A DNA stretch of 64,000 nucleotides from Tomocerus qinae (lineage: Eukaryota > Arthropoda > Collembola > Entomobryomorpha > Tomoceridae): contig CM034548.1 in assembly GCA_020055645.1 (NCBI GenBank), positions 7,564,001-7,628,000 of the forward strand. The letters are read 5' to 3'. The position numbers and the translations under genes are program-made. Below the pieces are notes generated by a model that made no database searches, had not been told where the DNA came from, and saw only the letters and a program-made list of their open reading frames with translations. Of this stretch, positions 13,101 to 27,013 are shown piece by piece. The first letter of the stretch is position 1; each line of letters begins with the position of its first letter.

Positions 13101-14480
13101 TAAAGATCGATTATAAAGGCTTGTCTCTTGTTTAACACTAACTCAACCATACTATACACACACTAAAACATATAATGTCATCTTTACCTTGAACATTTTG
13201 CTCTGCATTTTGAGTATTGATTTACACTAACATTTTTGAATGGATGTAGAAGATCATGAAAATTCCAAGTACAAGGTATATCAGCATAGCATTAAATAAA
13301 AGACAATATGCTCTGTAGACTTTCAGTTACACTTCAGTGACAGAGCCTAATGAAAAGTCAAGCCTTCCTTAAGAGAGAATTAGACAATGACAATAAGGGC
13401 TGAGACTGTCTACTAAACAGAGAAACTAATAAGAAACTATGCAGCAATAATGCATTGAATAGCAAAGGAGGAAAGCATTAACAAAAGCGAGACTCTCTCT
13501 CCTTATCGTTACTTGTTTTGTGGTTTCTATTATCTCCTAAGAAGACTAAGAAAATACTAAGCAGGAGAGACTGCACTCACAATCACTCTAATAATGTGTA
13601 ACCTACAAGACAATTAAAATGAGGTCGCTATAAAATGATGTTCAAATGAGGTACCTGTGTGTACTAAACTCTAACAATGACTACTATGTATTTCATGTTT
13701 TCCTACTTTCTCATTCCACTGCTAATAATCTTCTTGGCGGAATAAAGGATAGCAAATAACTTGGTTTTGTTTTTATAACCTGCTATTCTGTGCCGTCAAT
13801 GTTCATTAACACTAAAAGAACCTTTTGAGAAATTTTAAAGCCATAGATAATTGTTACTGATTAATCATTATTACCTAGGACATAATATTTTAGTTTCTTT
13901 TTCTTTGTAATTTAACTCCTGACATAAATCTAGAGTAAAATAAACCTTACATTCAATTCGTAAATTATTGCAAGGTTTTGGTATGATTAAAGATTTATAC
14001 AAAAAGATATTCTTGTTTTGCCCCGATAATATCTGCGTGTAAATAGCAACCATAATATAATTCTAGTAGCGCCAATAGTAGTAGTCGTGTATAGTTGGTA
14101 GTCGTTGATGCCGTTGCCTTAATATGGGATGGAGTTGGGTCCTTTTGGAATTCCCATTTCATTTTATCTTATTAAGCGGTTTGTTTAGTTGGATGTAGTA
14201 AATAGTCTATGTCATGCTGGTCTGTACAAGTAGACTTGATTCATAAAGCAATGTAAAGTGCAAGGTATTGCAGCGGCATAAGTTCTCATACTTCTTCGGC
14301 AGTAATTTAAACCATAGCGAAAGCCACGGACAGAACGCCATTTCTAATCTAATGATAAGTTAGAGTTACAAGGCGTAATACGTCCGTACTTAGGTACTTG
14401 CATATTATTTCTGTACTACTTCCACAGGTTACAAGACTTGCATAAGTATACAGACATACCTAGGTATTATTGCCACTATA
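10147..14480. other. Non-coding DNA with two skew flips
   Basis: A flip near 10270 surrounds a core with AAGCCAA, AAGTCAA (10289-10295) and a 'tcctccggcctgtccgctc' word. C-rich DNA follows to about 10530, then AT-rich DNA. G-rich sequence from about 11000 to 11800 carries a GTAT/GT tract at 11701-11731 and flips to C-rich near 11950, which continues to about 13060. An open plus frame at 12594-12851 includes a good internal acceptor at 12702-12703 but closes within a few codons in other frames. Confidence 0.6.
11701..11731 (+). repeat. GTAT/GT microsatellite
   Basis: GTAT units grading into (GT)n, in the G-rich arm of the 11950 flip. Confidence 0.8.
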
Positions 14481-14483
14481 AAT

Positions 14484-14792
14484 GTGTCCTTGCTTTATTG
14501 TGGCAGGCTATTGTGTGGAGCGGTAGTAGATTTTAACTTTCACCCATTTCATGGCCTTGCTGAAATCATTGTCGACAACATTTCTCTAAGATGCTTCTCT
14601 GTAGTGTTTTGTCGTGGACTGGAGTCTGGGATCACCTCCTCCTGGTCTCAAGAGAAGAGTGAGCGGGGAGAAAATAGTGCAGTGGAAAGTGGGAATGTCG
14701 TGAAGAGAGAATCCAGCTGTGGGACTAAAGCCTTTATTCATGTTCTGGTTCTCCTGTTGGGATTAACAGGGAAATGGAGCCAAGGCGGATGA
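14484..14792 (+). other. 102-codon open frame, probably not a gene
   Basis: The frame opens at GTG, not ATG, and encodes a mixed peptide with many Cys, Val and Leu residues and no motif I know. It lies on the left side of a skew flip near 14800. No matching splice sites or poly(A) signal frame it. Its length is within chance expectation for 128 kb of double-strand reading. Confidence 0.2.
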
Positions 14793-17700
14793 TATTATTA
14801 CAACCATTATTACCACTGTGCTGTTATTATCTCGTTTATTCTGTGTGAGCGCTTTCTCCGTCACTTTCCTGTCATTGATCTTCTGTTTGGACCTTCTCTC
14901 CTTACGACTACTCACACTCACACCACTTTATCCCTTTCAAACAAATAAATCTCAAGATGTTTCCATTTCTAAAGAATTTCCCCTCCATCCTCAGGTGTTT
15001 TGTTTTAGTCACACAATGGATTTACACAAACCTTTTACTCTTTCTTTACTGCCATCACACAACATGCCATTGTAATCAAGATGTAAACATATAAACAAAA
15101 GGGTACTGGGTAGTAATCTTTAACTACTTTAGCTTCGTGGTTGAAAAATAGATCTAATCTTCATTTTCGTTTAATCTAAGAATATCGTATACATTATGAA
15201 GTTGGCCTATAACATCAGAGTTAATGTTACAATTATAAATTTATTCGTGGAGGACATTTATAGACATTTCGTTAGTATTTGTAAGTTTTAGTTGGAATAT
15301 GTCTGAACATGAAGTGACAAATGCCATTTATTCCTGTCACTTCTAATGTCTTTATGTAGGCAAATGTTCTAGATACATGGAGAACGACAGAAATTGTGTA
15401 TTGCTTTTGAAAATCTAGCCAAGTTGATGTTTAACTGATGTTGTGAATTAAGTAAGTCGTGTACGGGGAAAAGCTTTTATTTTGCACTATAGCTAATGGT
15501 AGGCCAACTAAAGAGGTTTCTCTATTCACTAAAAGTGACTGAAATACGTTTTTCTCCTGTCTCCAAGTTTGCATTATCAATAATAACAGCAAGTTCAATA
15601 GGTGAGGGAGGATATTATGTACTTGGTTGTGTGAAATAGACATTTCTCCTTAATATTTGGAGATATAGTAAGTCAAGTAGGTAGGTGGTTGGTTTGGTTG
15701 TGTGTTTTGTAAAAGGATGCAAATGGCATGCAAATGCAAGTAGGTGTAGACAGACATAATATATATGTTTTACATCATGTGCCTCTGCTTGAGTGGAATA
15801 GTTGATTGTCTCTGACATGAATGACATGACTCAGCTCTGACAAAGTTGAGTTCACTCACTCACTCTCAGTTTGTCACTTAGTTTCAATTCTTGCCAAAGC
15901 TTGAAACTCATTGTCAACCTCCAACTTTGCAATTCTAACATTTCAACGGAGTGAGAGTGGCAACGTAAATAAGAAAGAGAGAAAGAAATACATACATATG
16001 CCACCCACTTACAAGCACAAGTACATTCATACTTAGTAGACATACATTACTATACACTTTGCAGTGTTGTTTTGTTGCTCTGTTTCTTGTCAGATCTATT
16101 TATTCAAATCTGGGTTGCTTTGCATTGATTTAATTTCATTTTGAATGTAGTTGTAGTGTACTCACTCTTCATTTCATGCCTTATAAATACCAGAGGAGTG
16201 TATTGTACCTGAATAGTGCAACATCAACATTACATTATAACGATATCCTTTGGGTTTGCTTGAATTGACAGACTTTTTGTTCAGCCGTGTGATTCGGTCG
16301 TATTTTGAAGTAGAATTCCTTCAGTATATGCGAGTAGTATTTACTCGTAAATGGAATTACTACTACCTATACTCACCCCATGTCTCAAGCTGCCCTACAT
16401 ACAAGAGAACGGTGCTCCCCGAAAGCCCAGTGCACGGAGAATCAAAGAATGAAGGAAAAAGTCACATTCTCGTTGAATAGGAAAACAGAGCAATGTGGTT
16501 GTCTAGTTAATCAAGGTGATGTATTATTATGGTCGATTTTGGCTTTGGTTAGTATGTGGGCAAATGTCGAGCTAATAAATATGAGTTTAGGTCTGATTTT
16601 GAGCGCTGTGTTGAGTCAGTCTATGTGTAATAAATATGTTTTGTGTCTGCAGAAATAGAATATTATGCAGTTTAGCAGAAGGAGAGCGGAGAGGAGGGGA
16701 TCGAACGGAATGAGCGATTTGATTGAATTCAGTTGCATTGACTCGAATCGAATTAGACTCCTGTTTCGTTATTTATATATTACATTTGGTTATGGTTTAC
16801 CCTACATACAAGTCATATCAGCACAATGCACTACACTTTTATTGTACTTACATGTACACTCCTATAATATGCTTCTGGTATTTGTGTTGAGGATCTACTA
16901 AATCACTCCGTAGGTAATACAACCGTTTCTTTGTTGGCACACTACTATTCACTCACGACTCACTCACTCATTGTCAGAATGCTCTTTCCCAGTCTCGACG
17001 ACATGGAATTGAATCATGGAATGGTGTATTAGTATTGGACTCTCCGTAGACTCTCTGAAGAATGCAGCAATTGAAATCGGTGAAGAGAAAACAATATCAC
17101 ATCACAATGAGTACACACAGATAGATTCAGTTCCCATTTTCATCGAGTTCCCTCCTCCCTATTCACTAATGTTAAGTAACTGACCGAGTATATCTTTTCG
17201 CCAGACAACTATATACAACGGACAAGACCGACCCTGACCTGGATGCTCCTGTTTTCTCATATTTCGCCACATTTAGATTCAACCATCCTTTTTTCCCGGC
17301 CTATGGATGCTGTGACAAACCATTTCCCATCCGACTCTTGTTAAGTAGTTTATTTATTTTGGGCTCACTGACTTTCGTCATGCTGCTACCTTATTTTGAC
17401 TCATTATAAGCTTTTTCAATAGCAACTATTTTTATTATTATTCTTTGTTCCCAGATTTATATTGACTCTGCGGATTTACAAAATATTAGCTACATTACTA
17501 TTTACGGCTTTTACACGTTTTTATTGCCATTGAAAATTGTTACATTATATCCGTATAGATTGCTGACATATAAGCCTACGAAAACAAGTTGGCAGATAAT
17601 TGCCACCAATAAGCATAAATGTATACTGAAGTCCAAAGATCAAAACCTTTTACGTTTATTCAGCTGCAATCAGTAGGTTTGTTCAGTAATATCTACCTTT

Positions 17701-18129
17701 TAAATATTCCTTTTTAATTTCACTACTTAATCTATCTTTTTTAGATATATAGGACGTTGGCGTAAGCACAGGTTTTTATTTGTGTTTCTACTTTATCAAG
17801 AAGATTGGGAGATTAATGGACAAATATTAAGCATTAGTTTCATTTCATCCGTACTGACACGGAGTGATCCGCTTTACTATAAGCGGATGCATTATGCTAT
17901 TATGTAATTTGTACAGTTGCTGATGTTAACTGTTTTACGAACAAGGTTAGACTGATATTATAGTAAGAGAGAAGTTGTAGACAGGTGACTTTTAATACGC
18001 AGTGGTAGGGTATTAGTAGTTGGAGAAAGAGTGTTTGGAAACAAAAGAGAAAGGAGCTCATTTAGGAGACAGCTTATCTCTAAGCAAATAAGTAAGTTCT
18101 AATTAGAGCTGTCTGTGTTATGTCAACAG
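14793..18129. other. Non-coding DNA, skew flips near 14800, 15840 and 16750
   Basis: C-rich DNA at 14800-15080, a G-rich block at 15420-15740, then an ACTC-rich core at about 15820-15870. A plus frame at 16380-16515 starts at ATG, is Cys/Lys-rich and ends at CAAG|GTGATG, but no product can be named. An acceptor-like 'ttttgtgtctgcag' precedes 16650. From 17000 to 17840 the DNA is AT-rich and featureless. Confidence 0.55.
17848..17888. other. Two adjacent perfect hairpins
   Basis: TCCGT (17848-17852) pairs with ACGGA (17859-17863) across a 6-nt loop. Three bases later ATCCGCTT (17867-17874) pairs with AAGCGGAT (17881-17888), again across a 6-nt loop. Both stems are perfect. They could be a structured RNA segment, a dyad binding site or chance; no open frame crosses them convincingly. 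Confidence 0.45.
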
Positions 18130-18251
18130 CCAGTTATCATCCAAATATAAAACAATTACTGGAATTGAGAAGAGTGGATGGAAGAGCGAGGTGTTGGAAA
18201 GCAAAGCATTCGTTCTGGAGACCAAGTTGTCATGAGGTCTATAAATTATAA
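18130..18251 (+). CDS. Weak candidate terminal exon, phase-1 acceptor
   Basis: A very good acceptor (ctgtctgtgttatgtcaacag) ends at 18129. In the frame that takes two bases first (phase 1), 39 codons follow before TAA at 18249-18251. The peptide is basic, with His, Trp and Cys residues (begins SYHPNIKQLLELRR). The phase matches the donor at 566, so it could be a distal alternative last exon of that gene. It has no recognisable domain, and stretches this long after an acceptor occur by chance. Confidence 0.2.
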
Positions 18252-20920
18252 ATATTTAAGGGAGTAAGTAAATAATAACTGTGCGACTGTGTCAACCTTA
18301 CCCAGCATAACAAAACGGCGTCACGCTACGATTCTTATGAGCATTTGACTAAACGAAATACTGCTTCATATTTAGGTATGCTCTATACTCGCCTATGTCT
18401 TCGGTAAACAATGATACGTCCTATTATTGTATACTAAGGACACTCTGCACACATACAGACATTTCTATATAGCCAAAATTTACATTTATCTTTCTATGTA
18501 CTGTTCTCGTAAGGATCTCAGTGATCTACTTAGTGTAATATGCCTAATATGTACTTAGCAGTCAGAGCTGGTTGAACAAGATGTTGTATAAGTAGGCTCC
18601 TCACTAACCAGCAGTGCAGATGAGTGTGGAAGTATAATATGTATGTACATATGTATGTAAATGCAGTGAGGAGAGTTGTTATCTGAGAGTGCATATGGGG
18701 GGAGATTGTGAAGAGCTTTAGGTTTTGACTTTTGTAACAGTGTAGAAGTCTGAATCTGATCGGACTCATTTCCCCGCACAGAGCAACTTGTTTCTATAAG
18801 CGATGCACATTCAAATGGGATGGTTAATACGGATTAGAGAGACAGACTGACAAAGAGTTACATCAGAACAGCGACTCCGATTAGATTATCAACACATACT
18901 ATACTTACTACAAATGAACATATGTACCATACTGGTAAATGTGCACTCACTACTCACGAAGTGTATCCGAATATCCGATACTTAAAGTATGGCACTTGCT
19001 ATATGCAGTGTTCTATGTATATATTAGTACTACACGATGTCAGTGAGGTTGAGTAGAAGTTGTAGTAGGAGAATTTGTAGGGCAGAGAGGCATATGGCGG
19101 TATGTAATATTTAGAGAGAGGCAGAGCAGACAAACAGAAGTCAGAGCGAGGATGTAGTAAAGTGAATAGTAGTACATTGTTTGATGAGTGATATCATTGG
19201 CGAAACTACATCAACGACAGATTGAGAATAATTTATTCTCTGGAAAGTGGCAATGGAGCTGAGACGAGATTGCGGGCCTTGTTTCACTTGAAGCTTGGCT
19301 TCCCATGCCCAGCCACGACTTGCTAAACTCAAATCATAACTGACTCCGTTCTGTGGCTTCTCTCCACTCTGCATTTCCTGGAAGTGAAAGCCCTTCTTTC
19401 CAGCTCCTTCATCTTATTCAGATCTGCTCTGATTGTGAAAGCTTTCCAAATTACCAGAATAACAAACCCAAACATGCTTCTTTATGTTTACTAATGCAAT
19501 TTGTTGCCTACAATTATTTCCGTAGGGGAACCTCATATAGGCATCCACTTAAACAAGTCTAATTTAATATTGCTACCAAATGCAACTTACACAAGTATCT
19601 GATCATCATCTTCATAAATTATGATACCCGTTTTATTATGTTACTCGCATTGATTGATTTATCACAGCATCCACCATTCGTAGTCTTTAAAATGGTTATT
19701 GTATTTAAATTGAAAATAGAAGGAATGTGCTGCACAACTAAATTACATAGGAACGCAAAATTTCAACTACAGAAACACATATGACAGTTTATTAAATATT
19801 TACTTCATAGCGATTCCAAATTCTGCAGTCTTGACAAATGCCACTGTAAAGTATTATTCTCTATATGGGTTGATATATTAATAGTCTAGGGCAGCCAAGC
19901 GTGGTGCAAGGAGATGAGGATGAGATGAGCATCTGCTTTCGTTGTTGTACGTGTGTGTATTGAATGAAGAAATTCCTACCCATTTCCTATATGATTGTTA
20001 TGATATTTAGGGAAGTACTTTCAGAAGCTTAACTTAAAATGTAACTGCATATCGGTATTTTTTTTGTTACAAACAGTATCCTGTATTATTAGAGTGCTGG
20101 TGTATTTCACTTTAACCATACATCCATATATTAATCATACAAACATTAAAATACCAATATTTATATCTACAGTGATGGAATAGTAAGATTAATGGATATA
20201 TTTAGTTGTAGGAATATATATAAGATCTCATAAGTTATATCTGCAGAAATAAATACTAAAAGAAGTGTTTATATGCCTTGATACATAATAATGCAAGTCT
20301 GATGTAGTTTATACATAGAATATGTATAAACTGTACTGAAATGGTCCGAGTTGTGTAGAGTATGTGTGTGTACAAATAGAGAGTGCAGAAGAGAGGGACA
20401 AGACATACATACGTGGTGAATTAGGTGCATTAAAACCATTAAGTCATGTTGTACATCCCGTAATGTGCCTTAACCAGTGGCTGCTAGGATCCTAGAGGCT
20501 ATAATGTCTTTAGAATAGTGAAGTTGTGGTTGTCACGCTCCGCTGTGAAAGAGTCAAGTCAAATCAGATTCTCTCTCCGCTATCATTTCCGAGGGTTAGA
20601 ATTTTTTGCGTCATATCGTCATTGTTTAGTTGGGACAGCATTCAACATGTCAAAGTAGCTGGGTAAGTAGAGTCGAGTTAGTTGAGTCCTAGTCCTAGGA
20701 ACTACTAATATCAGTTCTTAAATGGTGAATGGTTTATTGTTTGCCTTGAATTCAGTTAGTCTGGGACTACAATCACTTTCCGAGTGGATATGGGATGAAT
20801 AGGGTGCTAATGGGTGGGATTTGTGTTCACACTCACTCAACTCACTCACCAGCAGCCGAGAGTCTCAGTTGACTGACTGACTTGACTTCTATCTCACTCG
20901 ACTCGACTCCAACTCCACTC

Positions 20921-20942
20921 CACACACATACACACACACACA
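20921..20942 (+). repeat. AC microsatellite
   Basis: AC units with one AT interruption, in the C-rich arm of the 20780 flip. Confidence 0.85.
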
Positions 20943-21070
20943 ACTCAGTTCAGTTGACTAAACTCTTATAAAGGAAAGATTGAGAGAGACCCTTCCGAGC
21001 TTGTTCTTTTCAGACGATGTGATAATGGTTTGTTGGCCCGTTATAATTTCATCATCCTTCTGCATCTCTT

Positions 21071-21086
21071 CTACTACTACTACTAC
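21071..21086 (+). repeat. (CTA)5 microsatellite
   Basis: Five CTA units seen directly. Confidence 0.85.
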
Positions 21087-24000
21087 AAATCTATATTACC
21101 ATTTTGTCTAGTAGTAACTTGCTATGCATAGACATACATATCTATAAGGTCTAATGTTTAGATATATTATAGTATTTCCCTACTTTACATAGCAATCCCC
21201 TTATCGCTACTATACAATGTGATATTAGAAAACAGTGCAAATGTAAAAGAAGAGTGCAAACATTCCTTCATGACTATCTGATATAATATTATACTAATAG
21301 CTATTGAAAATACTAAATTAAGGTATAATTGCATCTGTTGAGTACTATAGTAGTGTCAGGATAAGGTTCGTAAGAGATGTGTACCCTTACGTAAGCATAA
21401 ATGTTAAATGTATTCGAACAGCATGATGTATTTTTACATAATATTATTAGATTGTTAGCCAGGAAGCCCATAGGGAGTTTATTTATTCACATAAAGTAGT
21501 GGCTCTTGTGCAGAGTGTACATATTTCGAGTCTGATCAGGATGACTTATGCACATATTTCTGTATAGTGGGCTTATTTACGATGTGGTGAAAAATGAGTC
21601 TCTTGTGTCCACAGATGATCATCGAATTATGCTAATTCCGTCAACATTCAATTACTCCTGGCTAAAGTGAGCTTTGAAGGAGGAGAAAAGTAACTAGTAA
21701 CAATAAGGCACATTTTCAATGTGTTTCCTCACATTTTTCCTCCACTCTTCTTGCCTCTAGTAGATCTGTTAAGACTGGATTATATATTATAAGACATGAA
21801 TTTGTTGTTGGAAGCGAAAAAGCAGTTTGCGTTGGGAGTTGGTAAGCAGAGGATAATGTTTAACGATAGAGAAGTGGTGTAATAATGGAATGGTAATATT
21901 TAGGAGGCGGTTAGTAGGCATTAGCACTTTATCTATAGTCCAGTACCCAAATAACATTATACTACGCATATTTACAAAAGCCTATTAACGTTGGAGCAGC
22001 TATAGTATTATAATGTTTGTACCTCAAGTGGTATAGATAGATAGTATATAGAGCAATTCTAGTGTTTCCAGTTATTGTAGTGTATGCTAAAGCTGTGCTC
22101 CCACTTCTGGCCGAGTGCGGTTGTAAAGAGGGCCTAATTGCGCTTAACAAGGAGTAATTTGTCATAAATAATGGGATTCATTTAAGAAGAGAATAGTAGG
22201 AGGGAGTATGTAGGTAGTGGGAAAAGCCAACACGGAGGAGAGGCAGCCAAAGAATTGAGTAACAAAAGGAAGGACGGAGTCAGGGAAGAAGAATGTTGTA
22301 GTCGGAAGTGGGTAGGCAGGGAAGTGAGAGCAACGGAAAAGTTGCATTCTCCAGTTATTTTCAACTTCGTTAACACTTCATGGGACGAAAGAAGAACTCA
22401 GTATTTCACTCGCTCACTTACTTCTCAATGCTAACTGCCGGAGTATTTCCATTTTTCTTATGAGACATCTATACTTGTTTCCTTAGGTAATGTTTGGAAG
22501 TTTGTACAAACCTACTTAATACTTTCTGTTATTTATTGCCAAGAACTGCGCCTTGCAACCTCCGCCACTCTTTCCACACCTTCTTAAACCCAGAACAACG
22601 GCTATAAAACACTTTATGCACTTTCTCTGCCAATATTTCCTCTCGGCAACCCTTTCTCTAACCTCACACAAATCTATAATATCTCCTAGCTCCATGGCAC
22701 ACTTACCCATACTATTCTCAACATATCTAAGTATATAAAATAAAAGAATCAGCTCTGAATTGTATTAACGATTTTTCACCTCCTTATTTCTACATTAGCA
22801 AACTTTCTTAACGATACTTCTGTAATGACCACTTTGGGTGGGGGATCTATGTACTGCATTATTGGTTAGCAGCAGGAGACCCACTGGAACTAGACCAATA
22901 ATTGCACTACAATGTTGTACTTCTCTTCATATACTTACTTTACTTATGTCCTGATAAACAAGTGTTAATTGGAAACTCTTGAACTGCATCCTATACCTAC
23001 CTACTACTTCTTACTCTATCCCGTCGTACTTAATACGTATTTATAGATGTCACTTATCCATTCTGCCAAAACACAAGAAATTTCTATAAATACTAGACAT
23101 AGAGTAATTGTCAAACTTTATTATTATTTATTTCATTCTAGCATTTTTGATTACCAATGCTATTTTCACTTATTCTTTTTCTAAGCGCTACAATTTGAAA
23201 CTAAATTTACGGAGCATAAATGACCCGTGCCACATTAAATGTTTCTCTAGTTTCCAAGCAAAGATACAAACAAAATTTTGACTTTTTGTCTAGATGATCT
23301 CGACGGAACAGCATTACATCTATATTGCTACATTTTGTAAATAATACTCAATTATTGAGGAGTTATGTAACTTAAACAAATCTAAACTTCCCAATTTGTA
23401 AATTGTAGGAAACCAATGTGGTATCATTTCTTACAATCTGTGTGGATTGTTAAGAAAGACTCGCCAAGAGATACCTTTCTTAACGAAAAAATGGCCAAGA
23501 TTATGTTTCATAAATATTATTCCTATCACTAAGGGCTTCCAAGAAATGACAACTAATGTCAACTGGTAAACAATGTTTTCACGGTAAAGTGGATACTACT
23601 CTTGTGTTTACAATAGTTTGCCTGTCTCGACCTGTCCAAGATGATATCAGATTTCGTTAGATATAATTAAGAATCTATTATATAAGTTGAAAAGACGGAA
23701 TCTTGTCGATACATATGGGATAGTGTGATATGTTATCGAGAATACGAAAAGAGAGAGAAACAAAAAAATTGAAAGGTAGACTATAAGACAATAATATTAT
23801 TTGGTATTGGTGAGTAAATATTAGAATTGATGTAGCCAAGATTTAGAAGGAAGGTAAAGATGTCGGGAGGGAGAGAGGGGAAATGCATGGCCATAAGTAA
23901 CGAAATGAAGTTTTCAATGATGATCAAAAGTTGTATTAAATGGAGGATGTCAATCTGGCTAATGATCAGACTGTATGTGATGTGCAGTTGTGAGCTGATG

Positions 24001-24600
24001 TGAGGCGTCTTCTGCGTGGTATAGCCAAATGAATATGATATCATATCTGGAGTATCTTCGTATAATGATGTATTCTGTGGAAGAGAAAGTGTAAGACAGA
24101 GTTGAGAAAGTGTGGAATGGGATTGTGAGTGTTGGTTATGTATGTTCCATTGCAGTGGGCCTTTTCGACGGGGAAGGAAGCAAATGACGCGTGATTGTGG
24201 CTTCTGTGGTGTGGCATATGGTGCAAATGAGAGTTGGACTTTTTGCTCCTCTTTCTCTCTCCTCCACACGGACTACTTATCTCCTGCATATCCCACTACT
24301 ACCATACTAGTACCTATACTGTGTATACTTAGTATGAAGTAGTATATTAGTATAGCATATTATGGCATGTCACTCTTTCTCTCCGTAGTATTTACTTGGG
24401 TTAGTTTCGATGGATTGGCTTCGCACGCTTTCGCTTGACTTTACTTGACTTCACTAGGGTTCGTTTGGTTGACTTGACTTGTTTTCCCTTAATGATTCCA
24501 TACTCGACGTAAATACTCAAACACACTTCGACCATGCTATTTAGACTCCCGCTACAGACCTTCACGTCCTCCCTCCTTCTCTGTCTATGCAACTCAATAT

Positions 24601-25081
24601 TGAATGCAGTGGCGAGGAAGTCGTGGTCATGATGGTCATCAGGAAGATTCTCCTCTATTATCCATCCAGTATCTTTCTACTCTCGTCTGCTTTCTCTTTT
24701 CACTTGGCATTGCCACTTTCCAGTCGTTTTCATTGAGATCTAGCCGCAAATCTTTATTCTCCTGGGATTCTTCTTCCCGGCCACTCCACCATCACAACTA
24801 ACAATAAGTGAGCAGCAACAGCAGAACACACTGACATGACAAGTGACAACCCAGCTAAATCTACTACAACTACACTTAACAATAATGGTTTACTTCTATT
24901 GTATTGTGTTATAATAGGCCGCAGTCTGCACTCTCTGCCTAAATCCCACTCTTCCACACCAACCACACACACATTTATACAAACTTGCCCTACTACACGT
25001 CTGTCGTTAGTTTGCATTGTGCTCCGTCAGATTGTCCATTATTATTACCATTTCTCTTCTTATTATACTGTATCGGCATAA
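24601..25081. other. C-rich arm with unassigned open segments
   Basis: Two plus-strand segments look mildly coding. One follows an AG at 24609-24610 (WRGSRGHDGHQEDSPLLS). The other runs through ATG 24836 (MTSDNPAKSTTTTLNNNG). Neither has a paired donor of quality. The C-rich, G-poor base composition by itself favours Ser/Thr/Leu-rich open frames. Confidence 0.4.
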
Positions 25082-26932
25082 ATATTTATTGATATGCACT
25101 GCAAGATTTAGTAGTACTACTCAATGCAGTTATCCATACTAATTTTTAACTAAACTTTACATAAAATGCAAAGAATCTCAACCATAGTAAAAATTATGGT
25201 ATTGTTCGCTGTATTTTATTTTTCTATGAATTCATCTTTCTCTGATGCACGTATAATATTGTTAATTTCTTAACAATGCCACTGTCATGCAAATTTCTTT
25301 CTAACACGGTCGTCACGACTTATATTTAATTTATAATAATTACAGGTAGTGGTCATTACTTACAGTGTAAAATTGATAATGTTATTAAATACTGTCTATT
25401 ACAAATACTTTTTACTAATTTAATTGTAAATTATTGTATAGAGCTATATAGATATATGCGATTAAGCTAGCAGAAATTTTGGTGAAGCTATAATAATAAA
25501 TTATAAGAAGACACGGACAGTAATAGTCAGTACAAAAAATCAGCTTATTGTTAGTATGATACCTACTGCTGTATTATTTCGCTATAATCTTCTATATTAA
25601 AAAGAAGACAATCATTAGCTGCTTGATGCACATGTATTTAATGCTCATTTGATTGCCGTACATGATTGCATCTTGGTCTTGTATCAAGAATGCAAACACT
25701 TAGTTAGTGTCATTTGAATTGGATATTGGCATGGGTAAATTAAATATACATTCTTTACGGTCATAACGTTGTTTAGCTATGCTGGCATGTTGTAATCTGT
25801 CCTGGTACATTGAACATATTCTGCTGTGTCTATAAATCCTGACAAACGTTAAGCGCTGTCCACTTATCTCGCTAATTGATAGATAATAATTAGTGTAACC
25901 ATATAAAAGCTGTATGGATGTTCACACCTGTCGACTGCATCTGAAAAGGGGATTTATTTTTATTAAGTAGGAGCCGCAGTGACTGCGTTTTCATTCTTTG
26001 CAGTTTGGTATTATTATCAATGGGAATCAAAGTAGTAGAGCTGGTTGGATGTCGTGCATCCGTGGACAGAGTCAGTTATTTCAAAAGGATCAAACACCAT
26101 TAACCAGTATGACACTTTGGAGAAGGAAACTATTCCAATAAGCATTAGTATGCATTATGTGGAGAGCACAAAAGGGAATCGGCTCCAATTCAACTATTCA
26201 AATGCAATGATACTGACGAAATGAATGGATGAGTTCTAACTACAGGCAGAGAGATATCTGTAGGTTGTCTGCGTTGTCTTTGATTATACAAAGGAGCTGA
26301 TGACAGTACAATATGGGCTGTCGAATGAATGAATGGGATGTTCTTTTGCTAGTAAGTTAATGAATAGAGAAACTTTACTAATGACATGATGGAGCATGTG
26401 TTGGATCTTGTTAAATTGAAACTTGAAATGCTCAGCCTCCTTCTCTAGCTCACTTAAGTACAACTTCCTTCCAATATTATTAGCCACCTAGTTTATTACG
26501 CTCCTACAACATTTGATGCTTTCATTTCAGCTAATCTAAATTGTATACAACTAGTTACAATCATTCTTATGTAATTATATCTTGCCTATAATCATATTTA
26601 CATCTGTACATTTACCAATACAATTATACGTCTATTCATAAATACATAAGAAGGACAGAGAGATTGTAATTACTTTGATTCCAACCAATTCTCCGATTCT
26701 TGAAGTTATACTCTTCTGTTAATTACAGGACATTAAACCTCAGGTACTCTGCGAATTCACAACAACCTTATGCAAATCAATTCGTTTGTGTTATTTTTCT
26801 TCCTCTGCCATAAAAAATGGTCATGATTTGTTTAATTATCTAGAAAACTGAAATATGACCAAAACATTGAGGAAATAAACATTTTAAGTAAATATATCCG
26901 TGGGTCTATTGCAATCTATATAGTTAGCCATC
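25082..26932. other. AT-rich non-coding DNA
   Basis: No gene, repeat family or strong skew seen. The only track-length ORF (26284-26487, minus) has no start context or product. Confidence 0.6.
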
Positions 26933-26955
26933 AATTCAGCAAAGTCTGCTGAATT
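26933..26955. other. Perfect 9-bp hairpin
   Basis: AATTCAGCA (26933-26941) and TGCTGAATT (26947-26955) are exact reverse complements around the loop AAGTC. It lies about 60 bp from the GC-rich inverted repeat at 27014-27087. Confidence 0.55.
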
Positions 26956-27013
26956 CCAGCATTAGTTAGCCTATACAAGCTTAATACTACACCACTGCAA
27001 GCGGCGGTAGTTG

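Larger units (their letters stand above)
18252..24600. other. Non-coding DNA with four skew flips and microsatellites
   Basis: G-to-C flips lie near 19260, 20780, 22365 and 24235. (AC)n lies at 20921-20942 and (CTA)n at 21071-21086. The 20780 flip is followed by TTGACT at 20869 and 20882 and by repeated ACTC and CGACTC words. Four TTGACT copies lie within 24435-24479. The 162-codon minus frame at 23781-24269 lies wholly in the G-rich arm of the 24235 flip and is explained by the lack of stops on a G-poor strand. Confidence 0.6.

Noticed and set aside
23781-24269. 162-codon minus-strand ORF, the second longest in the window
   Set aside because: It lies inside a G-rich/C-poor arm, so the minus strand has few stop codons; Ser/His/Leu/Ile-rich, no motif and no splice or poly(A) support.
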